This document shows, piece by piece, positions 62,938 to 64,000 of a stretch of 64,000 bases of DNA (the first letter of the stretch is position 1; each line of letters opens with the position of its first letter). Below the pieces are notes generated by a model. That model saw nothing but the letters and a program-made list of their open reading frames with translations. It ran no database searches and had not been told where the DNA came from. Source of the DNA: Sphingomonas hankookensis (lineage in GTDB: Bacteria; Pseudomonadota; Alphaproteobacteria; Sphingomonadales; Sphingomonadaceae); assembly GCF_001619955.1 (NCBI RefSeq), contig NZ_LQQO01000016.1, forward strand, positions 1 through 64,000. Direction: 5' to 3'. A program made the position numbers and the translations under genes.

Positions 62938-64000
62938 TTACAGCCCCTCGCCGCCGACCCAGTGCGCGTTCGACAGATAGCGCGCGACGTCCCACACCTG
63001 CCGCCGCAGATCGGGCACGGCGACGATTTCCCAGAACGCGCCGCGCGTCATTGGCCCGATCGCGAACAGCCGGTCGTCGCTGTCGCCATTGTCGTGCAAC
63101 ACGCGGCCGGTGACCTCGACATCGATGCCGAGATGTTCGCTGTCGGGGCGGATGCGCCCGTCCGCGACCAGCGCCGACAGCAGCGGGTCGTCGGTGCGGG
63201 CGACATCGCCCTGCGGCCCGATGCACGAAATGACGCGGGTCGCGACGATGCGCTGCCGGGTGTCCTCGCCGCGTGGCCGCCATTCGACCGCGATGCCGCA
63301 CTCGGCTTCATGCGCATCGCAACTCTTGCCGGCGAGCAGCGTCAGCCGCCCGCTCGCCACCATCGCGTCGATCCGGTCGGCGACCGCCGGGGCCAGCCGG
63401 TGGCGATGGATGTCCCACCATGGCCGCAAATGGCGCAGGAAGCGCCGCCGCTCGACCGGATCGGCCGCCGCCCATATCCCCTGGGTAAAGGGGCGCAGCT
63501 CGTCGATCGCGCTGTGCCAGCCGATCGCCGCGCCACGGTCGCGAACCGACCGGACCAGCGCCGATAGCGGCGGGCGGGGGCGCTCGGTCAACGGCTGCTC
63601 AGGCAGGGCCGCCGGCGCATGGCGATGCGGCAGCAGTCCGCGCCGCGACAGCGCGACGATCCGTCCGCCAAAGCCCTGCGCCTCCAGCGACAGCGCGACA
63701 TCCACCATGGTCAGCCCCGTACCGATCAGCAGGACCGTGTCGTCGTCGGTGAGGCCGGCGGTCGCCCCCGCTGCCCAGGGATTGCCCACATAGGCCGGCA
63801 GATGGGCGATGCCGCGCAGCCCCGGCGGCACCTGCGGCGCGAGATTGCCGACCGCCAGCACCGCCGCGTCCGGGGTGACGACGCGACCGTCCCCGAGCAC
63901 CACCGTCGCGCCGTCGATGCCGACCGCCTCGCCATCCACCACGGTCAGCCGGCCCGGCGCGGCTGCCTGCGCCGCCGCCAGCGTCTCGCGCAGATAGCTG
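62938..64000 (-). CDS. FAD/NAD(P)-binding protein (COG4529-like), partial at right edge
   Basis: The frame is open from the stop at 62938 to the window end, at least 354 residues, and an N-terminal FAD domain should lie beyond it. Visible parts: AVLAVGNLAPQVP, a second dinucleotide loop VLLIGTGLTMVDVALSLEA, VISCIGPQGD and LFAIGPMTRGAFWEIVAVPDLRRQ near the C-terminus. The pattern matches uncharacterised FAD-NAD(P)-binding proteins of the PF13454 kind. Its substrate is unknown. Confidence 0.85.
   Translation of the reverse strand, partial: SYLRETLAAAQAAAPGRLTVVDGEAVGIDGATVVLGDGRVVTPDAAVLAVGNLAPQVPPGLRGIAHLPAYVGNPWAAGATAGLTDDDTVLLIGTGLTMVDVALSLEAQGFGGRIVALSRRGLLPHRHAPAALPEQPLTERPRPPLSALVRSVRDRGAAIGWHSAIDELRPFTQGIWAAADPVERRRFLRHLRPWWDIHRHRLAPAVADRIDAMVASGRLTLLAGKSCDAHEAECGIAVEWRPRGEDTRQRIVATRVISCIGPQGDVARTDDPLLSALVADGRIRPDSEHLGIDVEVTGRVLHDNGDSDDRLFAIGPMTRGAFWEIVAVPDLRRQVWDVARYLSNAHWVGGEGL

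Overview
The window looks like chromosomal DNA of a GC-rich alphaproteobacterium, most likely a sphingomonad (Sphingomonas or a close relative). Supporting signs are high GC, split glycine decarboxylase genes gcvPA/gcvPB, a type II (APH-fold) ThrB directly behind ispH, a glyQ-glyS-ppdK block, a long CTC/L25 ribosomal protein, a Tad/Cpa pilus operon and many small palindromic intergenic repeats. This placement rests on gene content and order read by eye.

Layout. 1-1137: the start of a tyrosine-type integrase running off the left edge, next to a tRNA-Gln; this is probably the inner border of an integrated element. 1274-16414: a general stress flavin-type protein, intracellular PHB depolymerase, ABC exporter, a soluble CBS-chemoreceptor-like protein, a DUF389 membrane protein coupled to RNase R, a DUF3597 protein, a eukaryote/archaeal-type prolyl-tRNA synthetase, and transporters. 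16461-21374: glycine cleavage operon gcvT-gcvH-gcvPA-gcvPB behind a tandem glycine riboswitch. 22500-25517: tightly coupled ispH-thrB-rnhA-spermidine-synthase-like operon. 25974-29946: a catabolic run (alpha/beta hydrolase, DauA-like FAD oxidoreductase, alpha-ketoglutaric semialdehyde dehydrogenase) ended by a good intrinsic terminator. 29994-37164: cpaABCDE-tadBC pilus genes without cpaF. 37838-38919: an HxlR regulator and NAD(P)-dependent oxidoreductase around a palindrome. 38960-45334: ppdK, glyS, glyQ. 45405-47187: a small regulatory module (operator array, 57-aa membrane peptide, XRE regulator, membrane protein, TraB-family protein). 47451-53293: rplY, pth and ychF, with a three-gene block between pth and ychF. 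53337-55887: phosphodiesterase, MaoC dehydratase and a repeat-rich lipoprotein. 56261-59592: petABC (cytochrome bc1) with apt coupled to its end. 59844-64000: cyclophilin, queA, dicarboxylate symporter and a partial FAD/NAD(P)-binding protein.

The most unusual signals are: (1) four TGTC-N10-GACA operator units on an exact 21-bp grid flanking a TTGACA promoter ahead of the XRE gene; (2) a roughly 166-bp element with 15-bp terminal inverted repeats and several hairpins inserted in frame inside glyS, together with a smaller palindrome inside rnr; (3) a roughly 51% GC patch inside glyS; (4) the Tad operon lacking its ATPase cpaF; and (5) palindromic repeat clusters, one of which imitates a CRISPR array at an exact 61-bp period. 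I did not find a defence system, toxin-antitoxin pair, prophage structural genes or biosynthetic cluster.
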